A stretch of DNA of 64,000 bases, taken from Lelliottia sp. JS-SCA-14 (GTDB lineage: Bacteria > Pseudomonadota > Gammaproteobacteria > Enterobacterales > Enterobacteriaceae). The translations under genes were made by a program, and so were the position numbers. The DNA lies in contig NZ_CP141606.1 in the NCBI RefSeq assembly GCF_035593345.1, positions 2,728,001-2,792,000 on the forward strand. The letters run 5' to 3'. Below are positions 52,460-61,239 of this stretch, one piece after another. The number at the start of each line of letters is the position of its first letter. The first letter of the stretch is position 1. The notes below the pieces were generated by a model. That model made no database searches, was not told the origin of the DNA, and saw only the letters and a program-made list of their open reading frames with translations.

Positions 52460-53587
52460 TCACAAGTAACCGGGCAGCGGTTTGCCGCCGAAAAAGACCG
52501 TACCGGCGTTGAGGTATGAGAGATCGCCCATAAAGGCGTGCTGGGTGATCACCATAGTGTCGCGGACAAAACGCTGCAGCGGACTGGTGAGCGTGACGCC
52601 GCCCATGCCGTTCAGCGCCAGCGCCTGGCGGGCCACGTCGGCGGCGACGCGGGTGACGTGGGTCGATGAAAGTCTGAGCGCATTAATCTGCTCGCAGCTT
52701 GCGTCGTCCCCGACCAGCAGGCTTTGCCAGGCGTCGTCGATGGCTTCGTAGAACCAGGCGCGGGCGGAGCGCAGTTCGGCTTCGCAGCGGGCAATTTGCA
52801 TCTGTGCCTGCTGGCGGTCGGCCAGACGCGGCGCGCCGGTTACCGACTGCTGACGATGGGCGATGGCATAGATTTCGTTGAGCGCCGCGCGGGCCACCCC
52901 GAGTGCCACCACGGAGAGCACCTGGGTCGCAAGCGACAGCACCGGATAGCGGTACAGCGGCCCCTCAAGATTCAGCGCCCCGCCGCGAATAAAGGTCCAC
53001 TCGTGCGGGACGAAAACATCGTTGACCACCAGATCGTGGCTGCCGGTTCCGGCGAGGCCGACCGTGTCCCAGACGGGATCGATCTGCACGCTGGCCCGCG
53101 GCAGAACCGCCATGCGCGGCAGGGCCTGATCGGCGTCCGGCAAAATCCCGACGCCCAGCACCGAGGCGCCCATGCTGCCACTGGCAAAGCTCCAGCGTCC
53201 GCTGACGCGATACCCGCCGTCGGCCTGAGTGGCTTTTTGCGTCGGGAAGATGCCGCCCGCAAAGACCACGTCCGGCCCGTCGCGGTAGAGTTCCTGCAGG
53301 GTGTCAGGCGGCAGCGCGCCGAGGTAAAACGGGCTCATGCCAAAACTCGCCACCCAGCCTGCGGAGCCGTCGGCAGTGGAGATTTGCTCCACCAGCTCGC
53401 AAAACTGCGCCGGGGAGCATTCGTCGCCGCCGTAGATTTTCGGCACCAGCGCGCGGTAGACGCCCACCTGTCTGAAACGGGCGATGATGTCGTCAGAGAT
53501 ATGACGTTGATGCTCAAACTCCCGGCTGCGAGCCGCGACATCACTCAGAAGCGGAACAAGTTCTTCACGAACAGGAATGGCAGACAT
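52460..53587 (-). CDS. iacA: IacA, flavin-dependent indole-3-acetate oxygenase
   Basis: A 375-residue acyl-CoA-dehydrogenase-fold monooxygenase (HsaA/indole oxygenase type). GGAGGACGCC precedes ATG 53587; a longer frame begins at 53653. Signatures: ARFRQVGVYRALVPKIYGG, GSAGWVASFG, WSFASGSMGASVLGVG and GLAGTGSHDLVV. It carries out the first attack on indole-3-acetate and can turn indole into indigo in known systems. It needs reduced flavin from IacG. There are 93 bases between it and iacH. Confidence 0.92.
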   Translation of the reverse strand: MSAIPVREELVPLLSDVAARSREFEHQRHISDDIIARFRQVGVYRALVPKIYGGDECSPAQFCELVEQISTADGSAGWVASFGMSPFYLGALPPDTLQELYRDGPDVVFAGGIFPTQKATQADGGYRVSGRWSFASGSMGASVLGVGILPDADQALPRMAVLPRASVQIDPVWDTVGLAGTGSHDLVVNDVFVPHEWTFIRGGALNLEGPLYRYPVLSLATQVLSVVALGVARAALNEIYAIAHRQQSVTGAPRLADRQQAQMQIARCEAELRSARAWFYEAIDDAWQSLLVGDDASCEQINALRLSSTHVTRVAADVARQALALNGMGGVTLTSPLQRFVRDTMVITQHAFMGDLSYLNAGTVFFGGKPLPGYL

Positions 53588-53680
53588 GGCGTCCTCCGAA
53601 AAGGGTTGTGCGGTGCGCGCAAGGCGAGCGCGGCCGCAATGAGTCGTACTCACTGAGTCATCGGGTAAGAAAAACGGGAA

Positions 53681-54805
53681 TTACGCTTGTCGTCGGCCCG
53701 TGAGCCACTCGACGGCCTGCACCAGCAGCCCGTCGTGGCCTTTGGCGGCAATCAGCTGGAGCGAAACCGGACGCCCACGCCGTTCAGCCACCGCAAGCGT
53801 GATGGCCGGATGGCCGCTGAGGTTGAACGGCCTGACCAGCCGCGTGAGGTTCACCACGCCGAGCGGATCGGCGGCTTCCTCAAGCGTCGGCGGCAGTTCC
53901 GGCAGCGTCGCCAGCGCCAGCAGCGGGGTTTTTGCAAGCAGTGCGTCGACCTGCGCGGTGAAGGTCGTGCGCATCTGTTCGGCGGCATCGAGCGCTTCGG
54001 CGCTGACGTCCGCCCCGGCGCGGATACGCGAGGCGACGTCCGGCGAAACCTGATGGCCCGACAGCAGCGGGCTGAACGCCTGCCAGTTTTCGTGGCTGAT
54101 GAGGGTTAAGCCTGCCCGGTGGGCATCATTCAGATCCGGGAGTGGCGCCTGTTGCGGCGTCACGCCCTGCTGTTCAAGGAAATTCAGAAGCGTTGCGTCG
54201 ATGTCTTCTGACGCGGCGGAGATAAACGCCATCGCCGGCAGCGCGTCCAGCGGCTCGCCGACGGGTACGGAAAGCCGGGTCATCGCCTGGCGCAACACCG
54301 CGGCGTCGCTCGCAAAAACGCCGACACAGTCGAGAGAGCTTTGGGCAGGCATCACGCCGTCACGGCTGAGCACGCCGAAGCCGGGTTTGAATCCGAGAAT
54401 TCCGCAGCAGGCGGCGGGCATTCTGACGGAGCCGCCGGTGTCGGTGCCCAGCGAAAAATCGACGTCACCGGAGGCGACCACGGCGGCAGAGCCGCTGGAC
54501 GAGCCGCCCGGAATCAGCGCCGGATAGCGCGGGTTAACCGGCGTGCCGCTCCAGGGGTTGATCCCGGTGACGCCAAACGCCAGCTCATGCAGCGTGGTTT
54601 TGCCCGTCAGCCGGCAGCGCTTTTCGAGTAGCGTCGATACGACCCTGGCGTGCTGCCCCGCAACCGGGACATTTGCCAGCGCCGGACAGCCTGCGCGGGT
54701 CTGATACCCGGCGACGTCCAGGGTGTCTTTCACCGCGAATCGCAGGTCGCCCTCGCCGAGGACGAATTGCTCAACGTAACCATTGCTCTCATAAACTGGC
54801 TTCAT
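53681..54805 (-). CDS. iacH: IacH, amidase-signature hydrolase
   Basis: A 374-residue amidase with Lys in RFAVKDTLDVAG, the Ser-rich GGSSSGSAAVVASG, and catalytic Ser in TDTGGSVRMPAACCG. It begins the iac operon; AAGG precedes ATG 54805. IacH is the amidohydrolase of known iac clusters, presumably opening an amide after the indole ring is oxidised. It is shorter than typical amidases (about 450-500) but the signature is intact. Confidence 0.9.
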   Translation of the reverse strand: MKPVYESNGYVEQFVLGEGDLRFAVKDTLDVAGYQTRAGCPALANVPVAGQHARVVSTLLEKRCRLTGKTTLHELAFGVTGINPWSGTPVNPRYPALIPGGSSSGSAAVVASGDVDFSLGTDTGGSVRMPAACCGILGFKPGFGVLSRDGVMPAQSSLDCVGVFASDAAVLRQAMTRLSVPVGEPLDALPAMAFISAASEDIDATLLNFLEQQGVTPQQAPLPDLNDAHRAGLTLISHENWQAFSPLLSGHQVSPDVASRIRAGADVSAEALDAAEQMRTTFTAQVDALLAKTPLLALATLPELPPTLEEAADPLGVVNLTRLVRPFNLSGHPAITLAVAERRGRPVSLQLIAAKGHDGLLVQAVEWLTGRRQA

Positions 54806-55138
54806 GATTGATACCTTAACCAGAAAAAGTGAATCATATTCAGGCTGGCAGTCACTGCTGCCTTTTTGTCCTGACTAACGTTAGGTCAATCATGGAAGAA
54901 TTAGATGAAAATTCAAGTAATCTTTCACGTTAATTTTACGCTGACGCAACATTTTATTAACCTTTAACTCTGCAAGGTTACTGATTCAGGATGATGAAAA
55001 ATAAGACAAAATGGCGGGAAACAGAAAGCCGTGTCGCTCCGGAGATTCAGAGCGACATAAGCAATTTATGGTTGTAATTACAGAAGGTTAGAGAGAAAGA
55101 CTACGGAGTTCACAAATTTGTCATCGGATAATTTGACC
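54806..55138 (-). promoter_or_regulatory. Control region of the iac-pca-cat operon
   Basis: A 333-base AT-rich gap before iacH. CTAACGTTAG (54875-54884) is a perfect 10-base palindrome nested in TGACTAACGTTAGGTCA, which is near-symmetrical and has MarR-operator-like size. It lies 70 bases upstream of iacH, a sensible place for IacR control. No other gene is seen. Confidence 0.55.
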
Positions 55139-55612
55139 TCACAGTTCGTTGAGGTTATCCAGTACTTTGGCGAGTGACAGATTCATCTTATCGACCTGCG
55201 ACACACTCATCCCTTTGAAGCCTTTTTCGAACACTTTTTCGGTCAGGGCGTAGGCCTCTTCCACTTTTTTCAGACCGGCCTCCGTGAGCATCACTTCGGT
55301 GACGCGCGCGTCCTGTTCGCTGCTGGCGGTGGTCACCAGACCGTCATCGCGCAGCCGCCCGACGATTTTGGTGATGGTTGGCATTTTCGCCATCGCGTAT
55401 TCAGAAATTTGCGAAATGCTGGCTTTTCCGTACTGGTGCGTGACCATCAGCACCCGAAAGCGAGACACGTCCAGCTGGGCTTTTTTCAGTGTGATTTCCA
55501 TGATTTGCGTGTAGCGCGCATAAACATTCACGATCCAGTAGAACGGAAACGCTTCGCGATGAAAGGCGGGATCGTCAGGTGCGCCGTCCGGGGTATTTTT
55601 TAGAGTTGTCAT
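55139..55612 (-). CDS. iacR: IacR, MarR-family repressor
   Basis: A 157-residue MarR-type regulator with winged-helix region ISQISEYAMAKMPTITKIVGRLRDDGLVTTASSEQDARV (quoted in part as AKMPTITKIVGRLRDDGLV). AAGGAAACGC precedes ATG 55612; an upstream GTG is less likely. In characterised systems IacR represses iac genes and is released by indole-3-acetate. It is transcribed leftward just before the operon, 333 bases from iacH. Confidence 0.9.
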   Translation of the reverse strand: MTTLKNTPDGAPDDPAFHREAFPFYWIVNVYARYTQIMEITLKKAQLDVSRFRVLMVTHQYGKASISQISEYAMAKMPTITKIVGRLRDDGLVTTASSEQDARVTEVMLTEAGLKKVEEAYALTEKVFEKGFKGMSVSQVDKMNLSLAKVLDNLNEL

Positions 55613-55802
55613 GCGTTTCCTTACCAAAAAAAGCGTCAGAGTGAACGATTATACCCCGCGATCCGGCGGCGACTAAGCCTATCTGAGAGCCTGCTGAAAC
55701 GTATAAGAGATCCCGATCGCATTATGATTCAAAAATGATAAGTGATTAACAATTACGTATCATTTTTTACACATTGCGTTGACGATTGCGGTGGCTATTT
55801 TC

Positions 55803-55929
55803 TATACCCTAAATAATTCGAGTTGCAGGAAGGCGGCAAGCGTGGGAATCCCCAGGAGCTTACTTAAGTAAGTGATTGGGGTGAGCAGGCGCAGCCAACG
55901 CACCTGCAACTTGAAGTATGACGGGTATA
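55803..55929. repeat. ERIC element (127 bp)
   Basis: This imperfect palindrome begins TATACCC and ends GGGTATA, and contains the core GAATCCCCAGGAGCTTAC and AAGTAAGTGATTGGGGTGAG of enterobacterial repetitive intergenic consensus elements. The length is exactly the classical 127 bases. It lies between divergent iacR and the MFS transporter. Confidence 0.95.
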
Positions 55930-55982
55930 TACGTTTAGCGGACCTGTACGACAACTCTAATAATCGCAATGTGGAGCATTTC

Positions 55983-57365
55983 ATGAACGAACGTTCTTCT
56001 GTGGAGCAGACGCGCCCGCCGTCGTCTGCGCCCGACGCTCTGGACCCTCGCCAGCAGGCCGTGATCAAAAAGCTGTTCCGTCGGCTGATTGTATTTTTAT
56101 TTATTCTGTTCGTTTTTTCCTACCTCGATCGCATCAACATTGGCTTTGCCGGTCTGACGATGGGCAAAGATCTGGGCCTGACCAGCACCATGTTTGGCCT
56201 CGCTACCACCCTGTTCTACGTGATGTACGTGATTTGCGGCATTCCGAGCAACATCATGCTGAGTATCGTTGGCGCGCGGCGCTGGATTGCGGTGCTGATG
56301 GTGGTGTGGGGTATCGCCTCCACCGCCACCATGTTCGCCACCGGGCCGAACAGTTTGTATGTCCTGCGCATGCTGGTCGGGATCGCCGAAGCGGGCTTTT
56401 TACCGGGCCTGCTTCTGTATTTAACCTACTGGTTCCCGGCCCATTATCGTGCGCGTGCTAACGCGCTGTTTATGATTGCGATGCCGGTGACGATGGCGCT
56501 CGGGTCGCTGGCTTCCGGGTATATTCTGAACATGGACGGCCTGCTGAATCTGAAGGGCTGGCAGTGGCTGTTCCTGCTGGAGGGCTTCCCGTCCGTGCTG
56601 CTCGGTCTGGTGGTCTGGTTCTGGCTGGATGACAGCCCGTCGAAGGCCAAATGGCTGACCGAGGATGACAAAGCCTGCCTCGCGGAGATGCTGGAAGCGG
56701 ATAAAATCGCCGCCAGCAAAACCCAGCTGGAAGCGAATACCCTGCCCCAGCGCAGCGTGGCGCGCGAACTGTTCACGCCGATTATTATTCTCTACACGGT
56801 GGCCTATTTCTGTCTCACCAACACGCTGAGCGCCCTGAGCGTCTGGACACCGCTGATCCTGCGCAGCTTCAACGAAACCAGCAGCAACGTCACCATCGGT
56901 TTGCTGAGCGCCATTCCGCAGGTGTGTACGATTGTGGCGATGGTCTGGTGGAGTAAGCGCTCCGACCGCCTGAACGAGCGCAAAATCCACACCCTGCTGC
57001 CGTATCTGTTTGCCGCCGCAGGCTGGATGTTAACCGCCTCGAGTACCCATGCAATGCTGCAGTTTACCGGCATTGTGATGGCGTCGGCAGGCGCGTTTGC
57101 GGCGATGGTGATCTTCTGGACCACGCCGGATCGCTTTATCTCCCTGCGCGCTCGCGCCGTGGGGATCGCGGTGATCAACGCCACCGGGATGACCGGGGCG
57201 GCGCTGGGGCCGCTGCTGATGGGCTGGATGAAAGATGTCACCGGGAACTTCAACGCCGGGATCTTTATGGTGGCCGGATTCCTGGTGCTGGGCGCGCTGA
57301 TTATCGCCCTGATCCCGATGAGCAAAACCGCTATGCAAAAAGCTGCCGCCCCACTCTCGACTTGA
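55983..57365 (+). CDS. MFS transporter, anion:cation symporter family
   Basis: A 460-residue inner-membrane transporter with about 12 helices, of the ACS group (phthalate, hydroxyphenylpropionate, tartrate-like). FSYLDRINIGFAGLTMGKDL and YVICGIPSNIMLSIVGARRWIAV (quoted in part as CGIPSNIMLSIVGARRW) are family motifs. TGGAG precedes ATG 55983; the frame upstream runs into the ERIC element. Divergent to iacR, it is a second possible importer for indole-3-acetate or related aromatic acids. Confidence 0.88.
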   Translation: MNERSSVEQTRPPSSAPDALDPRQQAVIKKLFRRLIVFLFILFVFSYLDRINIGFAGLTMGKDLGLTSTMFGLATTLFYVMYVICGIPSNIMLSIVGARRWIAVLMVVWGIASTATMFATGPNSLYVLRMLVGIAEAGFLPGLLLYLTYWFPAHYRARANALFMIAMPVTMALGSLASGYILNMDGLLNLKGWQWLFLLEGFPSVLLGLVVWFWLDDSPSKAKWLTEDDKACLAEMLEADKIAASKTQLEANTLPQRSVARELFTPIIILYTVAYFCLTNTLSALSVWTPLILRSFNETSSNVTIGLLSAIPQVCTIVAMVWWSKRSDRLNERKIHTLLPYLFAAAGWMLTASSTHAMLQFTGIVMASAGAFAAMVIFWTTPDRFISLRARAVGIAVINATGMTGAALGPLLMGWMKDVTGNFNAGIFMVAGFLVLGALIIALIPMSKTAMQKAAAPLST

Positions 57366-57396
57366 CTTATTATGTAAAAAAGATACTTTTCAGGAC

Positions 57397-58377
57397 ATGA
57401 AGAAAATCCTGATTATCGTCCCTGACGGCGGCATGTTGTTCGAAGCCGCCGGTATCGCAGACATTCTGATGCAGGCCAACCAGCTCCATCCCGAAGGCCT
57501 CGCCCAGCCTCGCTATCGCATTATTATCGCCACCACCCAGCCGCATCAGGTGATCCACGGCCAGTCCGGATTAAACCTGCTGGCGGACTATCGCCTGCCG
57601 GAGCTGGATCCGCGCGAACCGCTCGACACCATCATCATTACCGGTCGCGGGATGAACGAGCTGGAGAGCACCGCGGTGGTGGACTGGCTGCATCTGGCCG
57701 CCCCGCACGCCCGGCGCATCGCCTCGATTTGCGGCGGCGCGATGCTGCTGGCGCAGAGCGGTTTGCTCGACGGTCGCCGCGCCACCACCCACTGGCGGCT
57801 GCTGGAGACGATGCAAAAAACCTGGCCTGCCATCAAAGTTGAAGGCGGTCCGCTCTATATTCAGGACGGCCCGATCTGGACCTCTGGTGGCGTGAGCTCG
57901 GGGTTTGATTTGACGCTGGCGCTGGTCGAAGAGGACTACGGTTTTAGCCTGGCGCGCGACGTGGCCCAGGATCTGGTCATGTACCTGCGCCGCCCCGGCG
58001 GGCAGCTGCAGTTCAGCCGCTACAACCTGCACCAGTCCAGCAGTTCCGGGCCGATCGGCGAACTCCAGACCTGGATTTTGAACCATCTCACGGACGATCT
58101 TTGCGTCGAAAAACTGGCGGAACAGGCGGCGATGAGTCCACGCAATTTCACCCGCGTCTTTACGCGCGAAACCGGGGCGTCCCCGGCGCGTTACGTGATG
58201 GAAGCCCGCCTCGCCGCGGCCCGTCAGCTGCTGGAGCAGACCAGCGAACCGCTGGAGCGCATCGCGGAGCAGAGCGGGTTTGGCACCAGCATCAACCTCA
58301 GGCGCGTGTTTGAGAAACAGCTCCACCTCACCCCCGGCGAGTATCGCCAGCGCTTCCACTGCCGCAAAATGGCGTAA
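57397..58377 (+). CDS. GlxA-type AraC regulator with DJ-1/PfpI domain
   Basis: A 326-residue regulator. An N-terminal DJ-1/PfpI-like domain (about 1-190) carries the nucleophile-elbow-like SICGGAMLLAQSG, followed by an AraC-type DNA-binding domain (about 220-320) with LCVEKLAEQAAMSPRNFTRVF and LERIAEQSGFGTSINLRRVF. It follows the ACS transporter by 31 bases, so it may be cotranscribed and regulate it. GlxA family members often respond to amines or quaternary amines; the ligand is unknown here. Confidence 0.87.
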   Translation: MKKILIIVPDGGMLFEAAGIADILMQANQLHPEGLAQPRYRIIIATTQPHQVIHGQSGLNLLADYRLPELDPREPLDTIIITGRGMNELESTAVVDWLHLAAPHARRIASICGGAMLLAQSGLLDGRRATTHWRLLETMQKTWPAIKVEGGPLYIQDGPIWTSGGVSSGFDLTLALVEEDYGFSLARDVAQDLVMYLRRPGGQLQFSRYNLHQSSSSGPIGELQTWILNHLTDDLCVEKLAEQAAMSPRNFTRVFTRETGASPARYVMEARLAAARQLLEQTSEPLERIAEQSGFGTSINLRRVFEKQLHLTPGEYRQRFHCRKMA

Positions 58378-58455
58378 TGTGATCTTTTTTTGTCATTTAC
58401 GCCAACCGGCCTGACGCCTACAGTGACTCCAGACACCACAGTTAAGGAGTGCATC

Positions 58456-59466
58456 ATGGTTAAGGTCGGTATTAATGGTTTCGGCAGAATTGGACGCAAC
58501 TTCCTGCGCGCTGCCCTCGGCAATCCGGACATTGAGATCGTGGCGATTAACGATCTGACGGACAGTAAAACCCTCGCTCATCTGCTGAAATACGACTCCC
58601 TGCTCGGGACGCTGCCAGTACCCGTGGAGGCTGCCGATAACCATCTGCAGGTGGATGGCAAACGGATTACGGTCTTCAGCGAGCGCGACCCGGCGAATAT
58701 TGCGTGGCGCAGCGTCGACGTGGATATCGTGATTGAGGCCACCGGTTTCTTCACCGACCGCGAGAAAGCAGCGGTGCATATCACCAGCGGCGGTGCGAAA
58801 CGGGTCATCATCTCCGCGCCGGGTAAGAACGACGATTTGACGGTGGTGATGGGCGTGAACCACCAGCTGTACGATCCGGCTCAGCATTTTGTGGTGAGTA
58901 ACGGGAGTTGCACGACCAACGGTCTGGCCCCGGCGGCGCAGGTGCTGCATCAGCACTTCGGCATTGAACATGGCCTGATGAACACGACTCACGCCTACAC
59001 CAACAGCCAGGCGCTGCACGACCAGCCGGAGAAAGATCTGCGCGGTGCGCGTGCGGCGGCCCTGTCGATTGTGCCCTACTCCAGCGGCGCGGCGAAAGCG
59101 CTCGGGAAGGTGATCCCCGAACTCGACGGACGTCTGACCGGGTATTCATTGCGCGTCCCGGTGCCGGTGGTATCGATTGTCGATCTGACGGTGACCCTGA
59201 GCCGGGAGGCGACGGTTGAAGAGGTGAATAACGCGTTTCGTGAAGCGGCGTCTGCGGGGCCTCTGAAAGGCATTCTGGGCTACAGCGATGAGCCGCTGGT
59301 CTCGAGCGATTATCAGGGCGACCCGCGCTCATCAATTATCGACGGGCTTTCTACGCTGGTGATTGGCGGGAATATGGTGAAGATCCTCGCATGGTATGAC
59401 AACGAGTGGGGCTTCTCGAACCGCCTGGTGGATTTGGCGGTGCTGATGGATGAGAAAGGGGTGTAA
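58456..59466 (+). CDS. Glyceraldehyde-3-phosphate dehydrogenase, atypical paralogue
   Basis: A 336-residue phosphorylating GAPDH. AAGGAG precedes ATG 58456. The NAD domain starts VKVGINGFGRIGRNFLRAAL with Asp33 in INDLTD favouring NAD, and the catalytic site is SNGSCTTNGLAP (Cys152) with His about 179 in NTTHAYTN. The residue four after the catalytic cysteine is glycine, where most GAPDHs have cysteine. The sequence differs from enterobacterial GapA and looks closer to Gram-positive or cyanobacterial type, so it is probably a transferred secondary copy. It stands downstream of the GlxA-type gene. Confidence 0.9.
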   Translation: MVKVGINGFGRIGRNFLRAALGNPDIEIVAINDLTDSKTLAHLLKYDSLLGTLPVPVEAADNHLQVDGKRITVFSERDPANIAWRSVDVDIVIEATGFFTDREKAAVHITSGGAKRVIISAPGKNDDLTVVMGVNHQLYDPAQHFVVSNGSCTTNGLAPAAQVLHQHFGIEHGLMNTTHAYTNSQALHDQPEKDLRGARAAALSIVPYSSGAAKALGKVIPELDGRLTGYSLRVPVPVVSIVDLTVTLSREATVEEVNNAFREAASAGPLKGILGYSDEPLVSSDYQGDPRSSIIDGLSTLVIGGNMVKILAWYDNEWGFSNRLVDLAVLMDEKGV

Positions 59467-59476
59467 ACAGAAAAGC

Positions 59477-59911
59477 CGGGTGGCGGCTGTGCCTTACCCG
59501 GCCTACGTTTTGATTTTGTAGGCCCGGTAAGCGCAGCGCCACCGGGCGAATTCAGGCTCGGGTGCCAGCCAACATGTCGGGTGGCGGCTTCGCCTTACCC
59601 GGCCTACGTTTTGATTTTGTAGGCCCGGTAAGCGCAGCGCCACCGGGCGAATTCAGGCCTGGGTGCCAATCAACATGTCGGGTGGCGGCTGCGCCTTACG
59701 CGACCTACATTTTGATTTTGTAGGCCCGGTAAGCGAAGCGCCACCGGGCAAATTCAGGCCTGGGTGCCAATCAACATGTCGGGTGGCGGCTGCGCCTTAC
59801 CCGACCTACGTTTTGATTTTGTAGGCCCGGTAAGCGCAGCGCCACCGGGCAAATTCAGGCCTGGGTGCCAAACAATATGTCGGGTGGCGGCTTCGCCTTG
59901 CCCGACCTACG
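59477..59911. repeat. BIME array, five units with exact 101-bp period
   Basis: CGGGTGGCGGCT begins at 59477, 59578, 59679, 59780 and 59881, so units repeat every 101 bases. Each contains the paired REP palindromes and a spacer GTTTTGATTTTGTAGG, with small differences between units. The array lies between the GAPDH gene and the convergent MFS gene; it is a mosaic REP array that can bind gyrase, IHF or polymerase I in E. coli. Confidence 0.92.
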
Positions 59912-59935
59912 AAATCGCAAAATCCATGAACCACA

Positions 59936-61123
59936 CTATCCCGCTTTGACGCGTACACCCATCAGCACAATCACCATCGCGGAGACCAGCAACAAGCCGC
60001 TTCCGGCGAAGACGCCGCTGGCGCCGTTGAGGTCAAACACTGCCCCGCCGCCTGCGGCACCCGCGCCAATCGCAAATTGAATCGATGCCACCAGCAGGCC
60101 ACCCGCACTTTCGGCTTCGTCCGGCACGGTGGTCGCCAGCCAGGTTGACCAGCCCACCGGCACCAGGCCGAAGGCGAAGCCCCACATCGCGACCAGCAAT
60201 CCGTCGAGCATCGCCAGATGACCGAACGCCACCATGGTCAGCGCCAGCACGCCCATCACGAAAGGCACCAGCGCCAGAGTCAGGCGTAAGTTTCGTGCCA
60301 GCAGATGCCCGGCGATCGAGGTGCCGACAAAGTTAGCGAGACCAAAGCCGAGCAGAATCAGCGAAATGCTCTCGACGCTCGCCTGCCCGACGGTTTCGAG
60401 GAACGGACGCAGATAGGTGAAGAAGGCAAAGTGACCGCTAAAAATCAGCACCGTCGCCAGCAGGCCGCCGATCATCCCCGGACGGCGCAGCACGCGCAGT
60501 AATGTCCCGAGACTGCCGCTGCTTTCCGGTTTCATCGACGGAAGCACCCACAGCTGCCAGAGCAGCGCCAGCATGCTCGGCAGAATGCAGAGGATAAAGA
60601 CGTTGCGCCAGCCGATCAGGCTGCCAAGATAGCTGCCGAGCGGTGCGGCCACCACGGTCGCAATCGACACGCTGGAGAAGATGATCGCCAGCGCTTTTGG
60701 TACGTGCTGCGCAGGCACCAGACGCATCGCCGTGGCCGTCGACATCGCCCAGAATCCACCGATGGCGACGCCCAGCAGCAGGCGGCCCATCAGCAGCACC
60801 TGCAAATTCGGCGCGAAGGCCACCAGCAGGCTGGAGATAATCTGCAGCACCGAGAAAAACATCAGCACCCAGCGGCGGTCGATGCTTTTGGTGGCCGGGG
60901 TGATGAGCAGCCCGGTCACCAGCGCCACCAGCGCCGTCGCGGTCACCGCCTGCCCGGCCATCCCTTCGCTGACGCCGAGGCTTGCGGCCATCGGCGTTAA
61001 CAAACTGGCGGGTAAAAACTCCGCCGTGATCAGGCCAAAAACCCCCAGTCCCAGTGAATAGACCGCGCGCCAGGCGGGTCTGGCGGGCGCTATGGCCTCG
61101 CTTGCCGCGATACTTGAATTCAT
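59936..61123 (-). CDS. MFS exporter (NepI/SotB-like, DHA1 family)
   Basis: A 395-residue inner-membrane transporter with about 12 helices. GVFGLITAEFLPASLLTPMA and GRLLLGVAIGGFWAMSTATAM are motifs of the NepI/AraJ/SotB drug and nucleoside efflux group. GGAGAG precedes ATG 61123; the longer frame to 61210 is unsupported. An AraC regulator is divergent 116 bases away and probably controls it. The substrate is not predictable. Confidence 0.87.
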   Translation of the reverse strand: MNSSIAASEAIAPARPAWRAVYSLGLGVFGLITAEFLPASLLTPMAASLGVSEGMAGQAVTATALVALVTGLLITPATKSIDRRWVLMFFSVLQIISSLLVAFAPNLQVLLMGRLLLGVAIGGFWAMSTATAMRLVPAQHVPKALAIIFSSVSIATVVAAPLGSYLGSLIGWRNVFILCILPSMLALLWQLWVLPSMKPESSGSLGTLLRVLRRPGMIGGLLATVLIFSGHFAFFTYLRPFLETVGQASVESISLILLGFGLANFVGTSIAGHLLARNLRLTLALVPFVMGVLALTMVAFGHLAMLDGLLVAMWGFAFGLVPVGWSTWLATTVPDEAESAGGLLVASIQFAIGAGAAGGGAVFDLNGASGVFAGSGLLLVSAMVIVLMGVRVKAG

Positions 61124-61239
61124 CTGTTGCTCTCCAGTTAGAAAAATGTGACAAACATCGCAAAAGCATAGAGTGTTCCCCGTGGACGATCTATGACATA
61201 TAATCTCCACTTATTGATAATTCGTCCGGAGTTGTGCCG

